From the NCBI GenBank assembly GCA_017454355.1, contig JAFTDD010000007.1, positions 1-63,351 of the forward strand: 63,351 bases of DNA, written 5' to 3'. The position numbers and the translations under genes were made by a program. Below, piece after piece: positions 9,402 through 18,906 of this stretch. Every line of letters starts with the position of its first letter. The stretch's first letter is position 1. Below the pieces are notes generated by a model. That model was not told the origin of the DNA and did not search any database. It worked only from the letters and a program-made list of their open reading frames with translations. This stretch comes from Muribaculaceae bacterium (GTDB lineage Bacteria; Bacteroidota; Bacteroidia; Bacteroidales; Muribaculaceae).

Positions 9402-9432
9402 CAAAAATACTACATTCCGTTTTATCGCACAA
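9402..9432 (-). promoter_or_regulatory. Promoter of the sensor-kinase/LytTR operon
   Basis: The minus strand shows TTG (9430-9432), 20 bases, then TATTTTTG (9402-9409), a full match to the Bacteroidetes -33/-7 consensus. Transcription should start near 9395, supporting translation from 9377. Confidence 0.7.
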
Positions 9433-9540
9433 GTTTTGCGTTATAGCCTTTGACTCTTTCATTATCTCGTCAACACTATCAGGCGTCTCGTCAACGATAG
9501 CGGCGGTTTCATCAATAATAAACTACTGACGGCCGGTTTA

Positions 9541-9605
9541 GAATAAAACAAGGACAACAAGGGCAAGAGATAGTTGCCATTGTCCTTATTGTCCTTGTTT
9601 TATTC
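9541..9605. terminator. Long palindrome, probable terminator after the DUF4105 gene
   Basis: Arms GAATAAAACAAGGACAA... and their complement form a long imperfect stem between two minus-strand units, 23 bases past the stop of the DUF4105 gene. A related palindrome built on AAGGACAATAA lies at 44972-45023. Apart from this, 9405-9627 holds only the kinase promoter. Confidence 0.6.
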
Positions 9606-9627
9606 GGTATAAAACGGGTCGCGGAGT

Positions 9628-10875
9628 TCAGCGTGATATAAGGTGATTGAGGCAGGAGATTGTGGCAAGTGCTCCGATGGGGAGGAACGCTACGTTGCCC
9701 ACCTGCGGCACAAAAGGCCAGGCGATAAGCGTCACGAGCGGCATCGCTGCCGCGATGGCGAGTACGACGGTCTTCCACCGGCTTCTCCTAAAGGCGGAAT
9801 GTCCGGTTTGGAGAGTGGCGATGGCGGCAAGCAGGTAGATAGGGTTTAACCACAACAGGTTCCAGTTGGGAGAGGTGGCCTCGTGGGTGGAGACAAACAC
9901 GAGATAACACAGCAGGCAGCCAAGCAGGCCGAGCGCAATGAGAATGACGGTGTCCAAAACGTGAAGCAGGTTTCTCGTTGTTCGTTGTTCGTTGTTCGTT
10001 GTTCGACGTAATGCGAAAAACGAGATACAAATGACTGCTAATAGCAAGAAACATAGCACAGTCACGGGGTGGAGGAACCATGGCGTGGGTGGGAGGACGG
10101 TGCCGTCGTCGTTGCCGTCAACCATGACGCGCGTGCGCGCCACCAGTGGGACACGTTGCCCGTCGCGCTCAATGGTCGCGCCGTCGATGGCGTGCATCAG
10201 TTGCATGGGCACAAACATCGCTTCCCGCCCCGTAATGGGCTTGTCAATCTCACAGCCCAGAGCGAGGTCAATGCCGAGGCGTTCCCATGGGTAGTTGCGG
10301 CAATACCGGTGGATGATGTCGCGCAGGGTGACAATGGCGGTGTCGGCCTCAAGAGGGGAGTAGCGTATTTCACCCACGGCGCTCTCCACCATGTCGCGAG
10401 GACGAGTGGAGCAGTTGTCACCGAAGTAGCGGTAGCGATAGGTGCGGTTCTCGGGTGCTGAATTGACGATAAGTGCCGTGGCAAGTTCCGTGGCCTGCTC
10501 TTGAGTGAGGTTGAGGTCCTGCTCAACCATCTTGCGTCCCTCCATACCGACGGTGGCGTAGCGGGCGGGTACGGCCATGCAGAGGTAGTCGGTCTCGCCG
10601 GCGACAAAGCGTGCCGTGAAGTTTGGCGCCTCAAAGTCAAACACGCCGTAGTTAAAGTAATAGTCAAAATCGCTGCCTCGCGTCACCCTCAGTTCGGCGT
10701 GTCCGTACAACTCGAAGATTTCGCTGCCGGGCATAAAGGTGACGAGGCTCACGCGGACGGTGTCGGGTTGAGCGGCCGCCATCATTGTCGCGAGGCAGAG
10801 TATTGTGGATAATAATAACCGGTTTATGGGGCGCGCGTGCGAGACAAAGTCTCGCAATACACAACATTTTGTCAT
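9628..10875 (-). CDS. DUF4105 (Lnb N-terminal-like) membrane protein
   Basis: A 415-residue protein with an N-terminal export signal, a DUF4105 domain at about residues 40-230 (FELYGHAELRV, YFNYGVFDF, YRYRYFGDNCSTRPRD) and four or five membrane helices at the C-terminus. DUF4105 corresponds to the N-terminal periplasmic domain of Lnb lipoprotein N-acyltransferases; a lipid or lipoprotein acyl-transfer role is inferred. It is last in the tamB-lipoprotein-DUF4105 unit, 29 bases after the lipoprotein gene. Its first codons are made from a GCGAGAC palindromic repeat, and a cytoplasmic loop (RRTTNNEQRTTR) is encoded by a 7-base tandem repeat at 9975-10005. No ATG later than 10875 would keep the signal peptide. 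Confidence 0.82.
   Translation of the reverse strand: MTKCCVLRDFVSHARPINRLLLSTILCLATMMAAAQPDTVRVSLVTFMPGSEIFELYGHAELRVTRGSDFDYYFNYGVFDFEAPNFTARFVAGETDYLCMAVPARYATVGMEGRKMVEQDLNLTQEQATELATALIVNSAPENRTYRYRYFGDNCSTRPRDMVESAVGEIRYSPLEADTAIVTLRDIIHRYCRNYPWERLGIDLALGCEIDKPITGREAMFVPMQLMHAIDGATIERDGQRVPLVARTRVMVDGNDDGTVLPPTPWFLHPVTVLCFLLLAVICISFFALRRTTNNEQRTTRNLLHVLDTVILIALGLLGCLLCYLVFVSTHEATSPNWNLLWLNPIYLLAAIATLQTGHSAFRRSRWKTVVLAIAAAMPLVTLIAWPFVPQVGNVAFLPIGALATISCLNHLISR
9975..10005. repeat. TCGTTGT microsatellite within the DUF4105 coding region
   Basis: Four copies of a 7-base unit lie in frame between two predicted membrane helices. Related 7-base words occur in gaps, for example CGTTATT at 5690-5706. 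Copy-number change would shift the frame. Confidence 0.7.
10839..10865. repeat. GCGAGAC...GTCTCGCAATACACAAC repeat, copy 1
   Basis: A small hairpin with a conserved AATACACAAC tail. Other copies are at 44932-44958 and 52206-52232. Here it covers codons 4-12 of the DUF4105 protein. Confidence 0.85.
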
Positions 10876-10904
10876 TTTATGGTTTTTACGAGAGATTAAA
10901 CGGG

Positions 10905-11852
10905 TTAGAGTCGGAATTCAGTGAGGCGTCCGTCCACGAAGTAGAGGTAACTGCCGCCCTGATAGAGCCATCGCTCGCGCAGGCCGCCCTGGTCGGGCAG
11001 CGACACGATGCGCGCCGGTGCGCCGCGCGACAGGCGGCACTCGCCTTTGGTCATGCCTTCGGCCAATTCGCCGCGCGTGATGAGCGTCCATGTGGCATCG
11101 TTGATATCGTTGTGTCGCCGGCGGGGGTCGCTGTCGCTGAATAGTGACTGCAAGTCACGTCCGGGCATAATCATGGTGCCATCGTTCATCCATAGCATAG
11201 CCCTCTGGCCGCTATCGTTCACCGTGAATATCACTCGCAGCGGCAGCACTTTGTTGCCGGGCTCAACGGCTGTGACGGTCACCGGGACGTATTGCCTTCC
11301 TCGTGTCATCTGCTCCGTTGCCGGGTCATACCATAGCGGAGTCATTACCCAAAGTTGCCGTCCACGCAGCATATTATGGGCTGCGGCAACCATATCCAAG
11401 TCGATGAGTAGCGGCACGCGGTAGGCCGGCCCCAAGGTTTCAAGCCGTTTGCCGGTGGGGTAGTGGTAGTCGTGCCGGCCGTCGGTGAAGAGCAGCGTCA
11501 CGGCATCGTTGCCCGTGAGCGCGTCTCCGGTGGTATAGCCCTGGAAGGTGAGGGTGCGTCCCTGCAGGGCAACCGTGTCGATGTCAAACGATGTGGGGCG
11601 TGAGAATAGCAGTCGCGCCTGATTGTCGGTGACAACAAATCGCTTGCCGCCCGGCGTCCATGAAGCCACCGAGTCGCCGGTTTCCACAAGCGGCTGCGGG
11701 GCAGTGCGCTCGGCTCGCGACAAAGCCTGTTGCACATCGCCCGACGTCACCGGCGGAGTGCTCTCAACGCCGGTGAAGCAACTGCTGAGTGTTGCCGGCA
11801 TCGGCAGCACTGTCGCGCACGCTATCAGAATGTTCTTGAGGTTTCGTGTCAT
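10905..11852 (-). CDS. Uncharacterised lipoprotein overlapping tamB
   Basis: A 315-residue protein I cannot assign to a family. It starts with a lipoprotein signal (lipobox TLSSC, Cys at about residue 25), so it is probably membrane anchored. The body has mixed beta-rich segments with no recognised motif. Its first 89 bases overlap the 3' end of tamB in another frame, and the overlap encodes the entire signal peptide; no later ATG would keep the lipobox. Tight linkage between TamB and the DUF4105 protein suggests an envelope assembly role, which is inference only. Confidence 0.75.
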   Translation of the reverse strand: MTRNLKNILIACATVLPMPATLSSCFTGVESTPPVTSGDVQQALSRAERTAPQPLVETGDSVASWTPGGKRFVVTDNQARLLFSRPTSFDIDTVALQGRTLTFQGYTTGDALTGNDAVTLLFTDGRHDYHYPTGKRLETLGPAYRVPLLIDLDMVAAAHNMLRGRQLWVMTPLWYDPATEQMTRGRQYVPVTVTAVEPGNKVLPLRVIFTVNDSGQRAMLWMNDGTMIMPGRDLQSLFSDSDPRRRHNDINDATWTLITRGELAEGMTKGECRLSRGAPARIVSLPDQGGLRERWLYQGGSYLYFVDGRLTEFRL

Positions 11853-14800
11853 TGTTTTTCGCTTTGGGTTTGCGCCGCAAGTGAAGCAAATCCCAGAAGT
11901 TGTTGAAGTCGTTTTTCCAAACCACCCCCACGCCCTGTGTGGTAAGCGCGTTACGCACGTAGTAGTTTTGGTCGTTGAAGTGGTTGTAAGCCTTCAGCCG
12001 GAAAGTGCCGCGCGCGTTGAGCAGATACTCAATGTCGAAGTCGCCGATGAAGTTGGACGTCTGCGTGTTGTAGGTGTTGTCGCGGTAACCGAAGTTTCCG
12101 TTGAGCAGCAGGCGGTTATTGAGCAGTTGGCTCGACAGTGCCAGTTCGACTTCCACATCACTGAAGTCGCCGCGCGCGCTGCGGAAGTTTGGCGCAATCG
12201 TCCAGTTGTCGCTGATTTTACCCAGCATCGACGACAGTTGCGACGAGATGGTGCTCGAGGCGACGTTGGTCAACTCGTTGCCGCTGCTCTCGGTGTTGGT
12301 GTAGTCCGGCGTGTAGAAGCGGTTCAGTGCCAGCAGATATATAATCTGTTGGTTCATCATCACGTCGGTGCCGATAATTGCCTTGACCTTGGTCACGGCG
12401 TCGGTGCTGAGCGTGGGGAACTCAAGGTCAAAGTCTATCTCGGGTTGTGACATCTGTCCTTGTGCCTTGAGCACGGCGTGCACCGGGACGTTAGTGCGTT
12501 GTATCTCGCGGTCGCTGGCGAAACTCTGGTCCAGGTCGCGCAGGTTCGCGTTGGTGCTATAGACGGCGTTCAGGTCGATTGTCGCGCCGTAGGGGTCACC
12601 CTGGAATGTGATGCTGCTGCCGTCACGGATGATGAAGTCTTTGACGATGATGTCCTGCAGCGTGAAGTTGTAGTTGCCTCGCTGCAGGGTGTAGGTTCCG
12701 TAGATTCTCATCTCGTCGTTGTTGTTGTACGTCAGTCGCATGTTGCCGCTTCCCACCGCCTTGATTTGGTCACCGCCGATGGGGTCCATCACGAGGATGA
12801 GTTGCGCGTCGGGCGTGATGTCGCCCTGCAGGTCGATGGTGAATGCCGTGGGTGGGCCTGACGACTGGGGCCCGGCAAGCGCGAGATGTCTCTTCACGCT
12901 CTCGGGCACCGTGTCGGCTGCCTGTTGGGCTTGCAAGGCCAACTGCTCGTGGTTCTTGCTGCGGAATGTGATGAATTTATACTCTGTCGCCTCCTTGCTG
13001 CCACTCATCACAAACGTGAATTTGCTGCCCGGACGGCTGGTCATGTTCACCTTGATGTCAACTGTGCCCGGGCCGCCGGTGACAAATGCCGAGCCGTTGC
13101 CGTACACGGTGCCCCACCACACGTGGTTAGTGGCCTCGGTAGTGTCGTAGCAAAGCAGATTTTGTGCCTCGGTGACGCCAAAGTTGAACGTCGGCCCATG
13201 GAAGTTCTCATGCCGCAGCCAGCCGCCTAACTTGGCCGTGTGCCCCTCTCGATCCAAAATGGTGATGTCGTCGATGGCAATGAGACCCGGCTCAATGTGC
13301 ACATCCTCGTTGCGACACGAGTAGCGCACGTTGGTGAAGTCAAGCAGGAAGTTGAGCGTGTCGGCATGAATGTCACCCTTGAGGTTGATGTCCTTGAACG
13401 TGCCGTATAGCGTCGCCTTGCCGCTCACGCGCCCTTGCACATCGCGTGCAAACGCTTTCATAAACGGCTTCATGAACGCCACATTCGCCTTGTGGGCGTC
13501 AAAGTCGAGCGATAACGAGTCGCCACCGATATAAATGGCACCGTCGATAACCGATGTCTCGTCGTTTGGCTGGCGGATATCGGCGTGCAGGGCCACCGCT
13601 TTGTCATTGTGTCGCCACTGGGCCGTGATGTCGGCATTGCCCATGTCGGCGTCGTTGTAACTGATGTGCTCAACATGCAGCCCCGGAGTGTAGAGGTTCG
13701 GCGCTCCCGAAAACACGTCGGCCGCATAGAATTTACCCGTCGCACGGCCGCCAAAGTCCACATTGTTAATTGCCAGCGTGTCAAAGATGTAGTCGAGACT
13801 CATGTCGCCCAAGTCAAGGCAGAGAAGGTCGTCCGGGTCGTGCGAGAGAGTGCCGTCAATTGTGACGTACTGGTCGTCGTGGTAGCCGTGCAGGTTGTTG
13901 ACGGCAATGCGCAATTTATTGCGAGCCTCCTTTACCTCTCCATCCTTCGGGATGGTGTGTGGGGAGGCAGTGATATTGACCGTTGCCGGGTCAATCGTCC
14001 ACACGGTGTCGTTGAATGTCACGTGCGACGGCTTGACAGTCACCAGCCCATTCATCGTGCCGTCCTCGTCGCGTTCGACCGTGGCGTCTAAATTGAGGAG
14101 GCCGCTATAGTCGTGCTCTCGCTCCATCGTCCAGGCGAGCGTTACTGCGGCGTGTCCATCGTCAAGCGTGCCATTCACACTCACCGGAATACGCCCTTTC
14201 TTGTGGGGCAGTATGGTGGCGATGTCAAGGGCAAAGCCGCTGGCGCTGTCGGCGTCAAGGGTGAGCCTTGTTTTTTCTATCACGCGTTTGCCTTGCAGCA
14301 AGTAGGGCACATTCACCGCAATGTGGGCCAGCCCCTCACTGTCGTTGATTGACGCCTCAACATCAGCCGCGTCAAGCAGAGTCACCGGCAGGTTCAACAG
14401 GCCGTAAAGACGCTCACTTGGCGTCACTCGCAGTGCAAGACGCACGTCATCGGCCGTGTCGGCAAAACTTGGCGGAGTGAATAACTGCGGCAAGGCGCCG
14501 GCTAAATGTTGGCGCACGGTGCCCACGAGTCCCTTATAGGTGAAGTGACCCTCCACAGTGCCGCTGGCAATCTCGCTATCAATCATGATGGAGTGCCAAT
14601 TATTCGGTGAGTCCTTTGCTTCACCGTGTTTTGAGAGAGAGTTAGGGGAGTCTTCTTCGGTTTGTGCCACGACGTGCAGCCGGTCAAGCGCCAGAGGCTT
14701 TTTCCCCTCGCGCTCAAGCCGCAAGTCAGTCAGCGTTAACTTTCCGGCCAAATCATCAATTGTGTTACCCTCAACGTCGGCACTCACCGTTCCGCTGAGA

Positions 14801-16455
14801 GTGCTTGCCGCCCATTGCCTGTTTGGCAGGCCGGCCGGCAGTTTCAGGCGCTCGATGTTTACATCGGCCAGCAGAGCCTGTTCCTGTCCTTTGCGATGGA
14901 AGTTACCGTCGATTGAGAATGAGGCATTGTCACCTTCAGCGCTTATGCCGCCTTCCAGTGCAGCCCCGTTGTAGGCCAAGTCGGCATCGATATTGTCGTA
15001 GCGTGTGCCGTATATGTCGATGTGGTCAATGTGGCCCGAGAATGACGCGTTGGCAATCCCAAACTTCGTTCCGTGTGCAGCCATCTTGTGGCCGTCTCCT
15101 TTGATTTCAAAATCGGCATTTAACGCAATCTCGTTGAGTGCGTCGGCTCGAGAGAGCAGTTCGCCGATCTTTACGCCCGGACTGCTAATGTGTCCTTTGA
15201 AGTGCTTTTTGTCTTTCGCATGGCCGTTGATGGTGACTTTCCCTAATTCGGTCGTGGCATCGGCAGTGAGGTCAAAGTTGTTAATTGTGCCGTGGAGCGT
15301 AGTCTCGAGTGAAGTCTGTCCCAGTCGGCTGATGATGTTGCTCACTTGCGGTTTGAGGCTGGCGAAGTTGTTGATGATGGGGAGCAGGCGTCGCGCGTCG
15401 GCGGTAATATTAAGTCGTTCGATGTCAATGCCGGCATCGTCTAAATTGCCTCGCGCATCAATGGCGAGCGAGCGGTCGCTTGCTTCGACCGTGATATTGT
15501 CGAGGGAGAAACTGCCGTGGCCATCGTGGGCCACATCGAGCGCAAGGTGCAGGGGAGTGGTGATTGCAGCCAATCGCCGGTCAAAAGCCGCGAAGTCGGC
15601 CGGCGTCACTTTCACGCCATCGGCTAACGTAAGGTGCACGGGCAACGTCGGCAAGTCTTTGCCAAGGGTCTTCAGCGATGGATATTGCAACTCAAACGTG
15701 TCGACGGCTACATGGCTGCGCGGCAGGTCTATCACAAGATTTCTCACGCTCAAGTGAGTGCTGTCAAGCGTGGCGTCAAGCGCCAGTCTTTCCACCGTCA
15801 ATCCGCTGCGCTCGGTCAACGCAATCCGTTTTACATCAAACGCGAAGTCATCATTCTTGATGCGAGGCAGCAAGACGTCGGCGCGCAGGTTCTCAATGGC
15901 TATATGATTCGGGTCGAATGTGCCATCGGGTCGATGCGGCTCGCTCAGCACATCATAACTCAGGCGGGCCCCACGCAACACCACGTTGCGTGCCTCGACG
16001 TCAAACCGCTTTGGCGGATTGCCGGGCTTTGGCTTGAGCAGGTCAATGATGAATTGCGCGTTCAGTGGCGCATCGGGCGTCGCACGTCGCGCGGTGATAT
16101 TCACACCAATCAGTTCAGCATACGATAAAACGACGCGTTTTTCTATTATCAGTGGCCAAAGGTCAATGCCGGCTCCCACGCGTGTGGCACTCAACAAGTG
16201 GCCGCCCTCGCGGTCGGCAATGCGCACGTCGCTGATGGCGACACGAGTGAACGGCTCGATGTCCAACTTGCCAACCGTCACCTCCGTTCCAAGATACTTG
16301 CCGACCTCGACTTCAACTCGAGACTTCACCCGATTTTGCACCGACGGCAACGACAGCAGCACATAAGCAAGCAAATAAACACCCACCACGAGCACAATCC
16401 CTGTTACGAGGACTGCCCGCAGCACATTATATACTTTCTTGCTCACTCTCGCCAT
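11764..16455 (-). CDS. tamB: TamB-like translocation/assembly module protein
   Basis: A 1563-residue protein with one N-terminal membrane helix (residues about 10-33), a very long beta-rich body of AsmA/DUF490 type repeats and a C-terminal TamB domain (LSSQLLNNRLLLNGNFGYRDN, GDFDIEYLLNARGTFRLKAYNH). TamB-like proteins bridge inner and outer membranes and are linked to beta-barrel insertion and phospholipid transport. It is first in an operon with a lipoprotein and a DUF4105 protein. A TAATTTTG -7 element lies at 16491-16498 on the minus strand. No BamA-type partner is present in the window. Confidence 0.9.
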   Translation of the reverse strand: MARVSKKVYNVLRAVLVTGIVLVVGVYLLAYVLLSLPSVQNRVKSRVEVEVGKYLGTEVTVGKLDIEPFTRVAISDVRIADREGGHLLSATRVGAGIDLWPLIIEKRVVLSYAELIGVNITARRATPDAPLNAQFIIDLLKPKPGNPPKRFDVEARNVVLRGARLSYDVLSEPHRPDGTFDPNHIAIENLRADVLLPRIKNDDFAFDVKRIALTERSGLTVERLALDATLDSTHLSVRNLVIDLPRSHVAVDTFELQYPSLKTLGKDLPTLPVHLTLADGVKVTPADFAAFDRRLAAITTPLHLALDVAHDGHGSFSLDNITVEASDRSLAIDARGNLDDAGIDIERLNITADARRLLPIINNFASLKPQVSNIISRLGQTSLETTLHGTINNFDLTADATTELGKVTINGHAKDKKHFKGHISSPGVKIGELLSRADALNEIALNADFEIKGDGHKMAAHGTKFGIANASFSGHIDHIDIYGTRYDNIDADLAYNGAALEGGISAEGDNASFSIDGNFHRKGQEQALLADVNIERLKLPAGLPNRQWAASTLSGTVSADVEGNTIDDLAGKLTLTDLRLEREGKKPLALDRLHVVAQTEEDSPNSLSKHGEAKDSPNNWHSIMIDSEIASGTVEGHFTYKGLVGTVRQHLAGALPQLFTPPSFADTADDVRLALRVTPSERLYGLLNLPVTLLDAADVEASINDSEGLAHIAVNVPYLLQGKRVIEKTRLTLDADSASGFALDIATILPHKKGRIPVSVNGTLDDGHAAVTLAWTMEREHDYSGLLNLDATVERDEDGTMNGLVTVKPSHVTFNDTVWTIDPATVNITASPHTIPKDGEVKEARNKLRIAVNNLHGYHDDQYVTIDGTLSHDPDDLLCLDLGDMSLDYIFDTLAINNVDFGGRATGKFYAADVFSGAPNLYTPGLHVEHISYNDADMGNADITAQWRHNDKAVALHADIRQPNDETSVIDGAIYIGGDSLSLDFDAHKANVAFMKPFMKAFARDVQGRVSGKATLYGTFKDINLKGDIHADTLNFLLDFTNVRYSCRNEDVHIEPGLIAIDDITILDREGHTAKLGGWLRHENFHGPTFNFGVTEAQNLLCYDTTEATNHVWWGTVYGNGSAFVTGGPGTVDIKVNMTSRPGSKFTFVMSGSKEATEYKFITFRSKNHEQLALQAQQAADTVPESVKRHLALAGPQSSGPPTAFTIDLQGDITPDAQLILVMDPIGGDQIKAVGSGNMRLTYNNNDEMRIYGTYTLQRGNYNFTLQDIIVKDFIIRDGSSITFQGDPYGATIDLNAVYSTNANLRDLDQSFASDREIQRTNVPVHAVLKAQGQMSQPEIDFDLEFPTLSTDAVTKVKAIIGTDVMMNQQIIYLLALNRFYTPDYTNTESSGNELTNVASSTISSQLSSMLGKISDNWTIAPNFRSARGDFSDVEVELALSSQLLNNRLLLNGNFGYRDNTYNTQTSNFIGDFDIEYLLNARGTFRLKAYNHFNDQNYYVRNALTTQGVGVVWKNDFNNFWDLLHLRRKPKAKNNDTKPQEHSDSVRDSAADAGNTQQLLHRR

Positions 16456-16490
16456 TTATCTGCAAATTTCGCAAATTATAATATAACCGG

Positions 16491-16498
16491 CAAAATTA
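16491..16498 (-). promoter_or_regulatory. -7 element upstream of tamB
   Basis: TAATTTTG on the minus strand, 36 bases upstream of the ATG, matches TAnnTTTG. No clear TTG at -33. Confidence 0.5.
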
Positions 16499-16525
16499 CA
16501 AAAAAAATCTCGGATAACGTTTGTT

Positions 16526-16831
16526 CTAACTAAAAACTATCGGTGTGAAACCACAATCGCGGCAGTCGCGGCCGTTCTGATGTGGACAATTGCGGCGCAT
16601 AGTCTTGTGATCAACCTCTTGCAGCGCGACAAAGTCGGGGTTGTAACGCTTGATTAACTCGCCGATTTGCTCCAATGAAGCGTCGTGGCCGGCGTGAAGG
16701 TTGAACGTCATCACACGGATGGTGTCAGATGGATGGGTTTCCGCTAACCGTTGTCCGTTAACGGTTTCACTCATCGTAATCAATGTTGCCCCACAAAATA
16801 GTGCCGCACTCAATAATTGCTGTAATTTCAT
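16526..16831 (-). pseudogene. Truncated endonuclease/exonuclease/phosphatase-family remnant
   Basis: Only 101 residues: a signal peptide, then the start of an EEP domain (RVMTFNLHAG, VALQEVDHKT). Family members are about 250-300 residues and need His and Asp motifs that are missing here. Similarity fades after PHQNGRD, and the frame ends at 16526 just before the tamB promoter, suggesting a deletion that removed about two thirds of the gene. It could still make a small exported peptide, but catalysis is not expected. Confidence 0.7.
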
Positions 16832-16842
16832 TTAATTCTAAG

Positions 16843-16952
16843 TGCTACGTACTACATGCTACGTACTACATGCTACGTACTACATGCTACGTACTACATG
16901 CTACGTACTACATGCTACATACTACATGCTACGTACTACATGCTACATGCTA
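16843..16952 (-). repeat. 14-base tandem repeat starting at the nadE stop codon
   Basis: About seven copies of ACATGCTACGTACT (plus strand), with small changes. In the nadE direction it reads TAGCATG TAGCATG TAGTACG and its first TAG (16950-16952) is the nadE stop codon. It fills the gap to the EEP remnant. Confidence 0.9.
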
Positions 16953-18890
16953 AATCGCGTCACACTCCCGCAACCAAAGTGCCGCACTGGCATCGCTCGG
17001 CATACGCCAGTCGCCGCGCGGTGAGAGCGAAATGTTGCCTACCTTGGGACCATCTGGCAGGCACGACCGCTTAAATTGCTGACTGAAGAAGCGACGAATA
17101 AAGGTTCTTAACCATTGCTTAATCGTCGCGGCGTCATATTGGCCGTCAAAAGCCTTGCAAGCCAGCAAGTGCAACTTCGCCGGACCGAAGCCGTGGCGCA
17201 GCATATTATATAGGAAAAAGTCATGCAGTTCGTATGGCCCGACAATATCTTCAGTCACCTGCTTGATTGTGCCGTCAGCGGCCGCAGGCGTCAACTCCGG
17301 ACTGATTGGAGTGCTGACGACATCTTGCAATGTCGCGGCCAATGAAGCCGGTGACGACTTGGCAAACCAAGTGACGAGATGCTTGACAAGGGTCTTGGGG
17401 ATTGAGGCATTCACGTTGTACATGCTCATGTGGTCGCCGTTATAGGTCGCCCAACCCAATGCGAGTTCCGACAGGTCGCCCGTACCCAGCACAAGGGCAC
17501 CAACCTTGTTGGCACAGTCCATCAGAATTTGGGTGCGTTCGCGAGCCTGGCTATTTTCGTAGGTCACGTCATGGACAGTCGCGTCTTGACCAATGTCGGC
17601 AAAGTGCTGCGTCACCGCCGCGCCAATATTGATTTCAATGGATGTCACACCCAGTGCCTCCATCATCTGCTGTGCGTTCGCGTGAGTGCGACCTGTTGTG
17701 CCAAATCCCGGCATCGTAATGCCGATGATGTCCTTTCGGTTTAACTTGAGTTCGTCAAACGCGTGTACCGCCACCAGCAGCGCCAACGTCGAGTCAAGGC
17801 CGCCACTGATGCCCACCACCAGACGTTTGATGCCTGTCGCCTCGAGACGGCGCATCAGTCCTTGGCTCTGGATTGCCACCACCTCGCGACAGCGGGCGTC
17901 GCGGTGCGCTTCGCTCCCGGGCACAAATGGCATCGCCTTCACGGGACGCATGAGGCTGCCTGCGGTGACCTGCTCACGGCGGATGTCAACTTCAACGGTA
18001 TCGTAACAGGCGCCGTGAGTGATTGTGCTGTCAGAGAACGACGAGTTAATCATACGCTCGTTCTCGAGCAACTCCAGGTCGACATCGGCAACCGCCAGCC
18101 GAGGCTCGCGGTCAAACCGCTTGGTGCCGGTGAGAACGACGCCGTTCTCGGCGATGATGCCGTTGCCGGCAAACACGAGGTCGGTCGTGCTCTCGCCATA
18201 ACCGGCCGAGGCATAGACGTAGGCCGCAATGCAACGGTCGCTCTGATGCTTGATCAGGCCCAACAAATGTTCGTGCTTGCCCACGACCTCGTTGCTCGCC
18301 GAGAGGTTGACAATCACGTTGGCACCGTTGATGGCGGCCAACGTGCTCGGCGGCACCGGAGCCCACAAGTCCTCACAAAGTTCCACCGCAATTCGCGCCC
18401 CGCGGCACTCAAATATCATATTGCGGCCAAAGGGCACCTCACGACCCGCAATCGTCACACTATGGACATCCATCGCCGTGAGTGCCGTCGAGAACCACCG
18501 TTTCTCGTAAAACTCTTTGTAGTTGGGAATATAAGTTTTGGGCACAGCCCATATATGGCCGTTGTTGAACACGATGGCGCAGTTAAACAGGCGTCCGCGG
18601 TGCCTCACCGGCGCGCCCACCACAACCATAATGTCCGTCGACGGCAGTCTCATCAACATATCGTCGAGGGCGTTTTCCACCTCGTCAAGCAGCAAGTCGT
18701 TGTGGAACAGGTCGCCGCAAGTGTACCCCGTCAGGCACATCTCGGGAAACACGACCAAGCCGGCGCCCGCATCGTAGGCGCGCGTCACCATCCGCACCAC
18801 GCTATCCACGTTGTCACTCACGTTGGCGACGCTCACGGCCGGCACAGCCGCCGCCACCCTCAGGTAGCCATAATTCAATTCACAATTCAT
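16950..18890 (-). CDS. nadE: Glutamine-hydrolysing NAD+ synthase
   Basis: A 646-residue two-domain enzyme that makes NAD+ from deamido-NAD+ with glutamine and ATP. The N-terminal nitrilase-type glutaminase has its Glu in VVFPEMCLTGY, Lys near KTYIPNYKEFYEKR and Cys in VELCEDLW (about residue 171). The synthetase domain has the ATP-binding SGGLDST near residue 362 and the LGTGDLSELALGW motif. Length is normal. The first five codons (MNCEL) derive from an ATGAATTGTGAATT repeat at 18876-18906; family members usually begin directly at the NYGxxxVAAAxP segment. Single gene with a promoter at 18916-18923. Confidence 0.95.
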   Translation of the reverse strand: MNCELNYGYLRVAAAVPAVSVANVSDNVDSVVRMVTRAYDAGAGLVVFPEMCLTGYTCGDLFHNDLLLDEVENALDDMLMRLPSTDIMVVVGAPVRHRGRLFNCAIVFNNGHIWAVPKTYIPNYKEFYEKRWFSTALTAMDVHSVTIAGREVPFGRNMIFECRGARIAVELCEDLWAPVPPSTLAAINGANVIVNLSASNEVVGKHEHLLGLIKHQSDRCIAAYVYASAGYGESTTDLVFAGNGIIAENGVVLTGTKRFDREPRLAVADVDLELLENERMINSSFSDSTITHGACYDTVEVDIRREQVTAGSLMRPVKAMPFVPGSEAHRDARCREVVAIQSQGLMRRLEATGIKRLVVGISGGLDSTLALLVAVHAFDELKLNRKDIIGITMPGFGTTGRTHANAQQMMEALGVTSIEINIGAAVTQHFADIGQDATVHDVTYENSQARERTQILMDCANKVGALVLGTGDLSELALGWATYNGDHMSMYNVNASIPKTLVKHLVTWFAKSSPASLAATLQDVVSTPISPELTPAAADGTIKQVTEDIVGPYELHDFFLYNMLRHGFGPAKLHLLACKAFDGQYDAATIKQWLRTFIRRFFSQQFKRSCLPDGPKVGNISLSPRGDWRMPSDASAALWLRECDAI

Positions 18891-18906
18891 AATTCACAAT
18901 TCATAA
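18876..18906. repeat. AATTCACAATTCATAATTCACAATT tract at the nadE start
   Basis: Direct repetition of AATTCACAATTCAT words that overlaps the first nadE codons and leads into the promoter region. Confidence 0.7.

Noticed and set aside
16843-16952. CRISPR-like periodic array
   Set aside because: The 14-base units are contiguous without unique spacers, so it is a simple tandem repeat.
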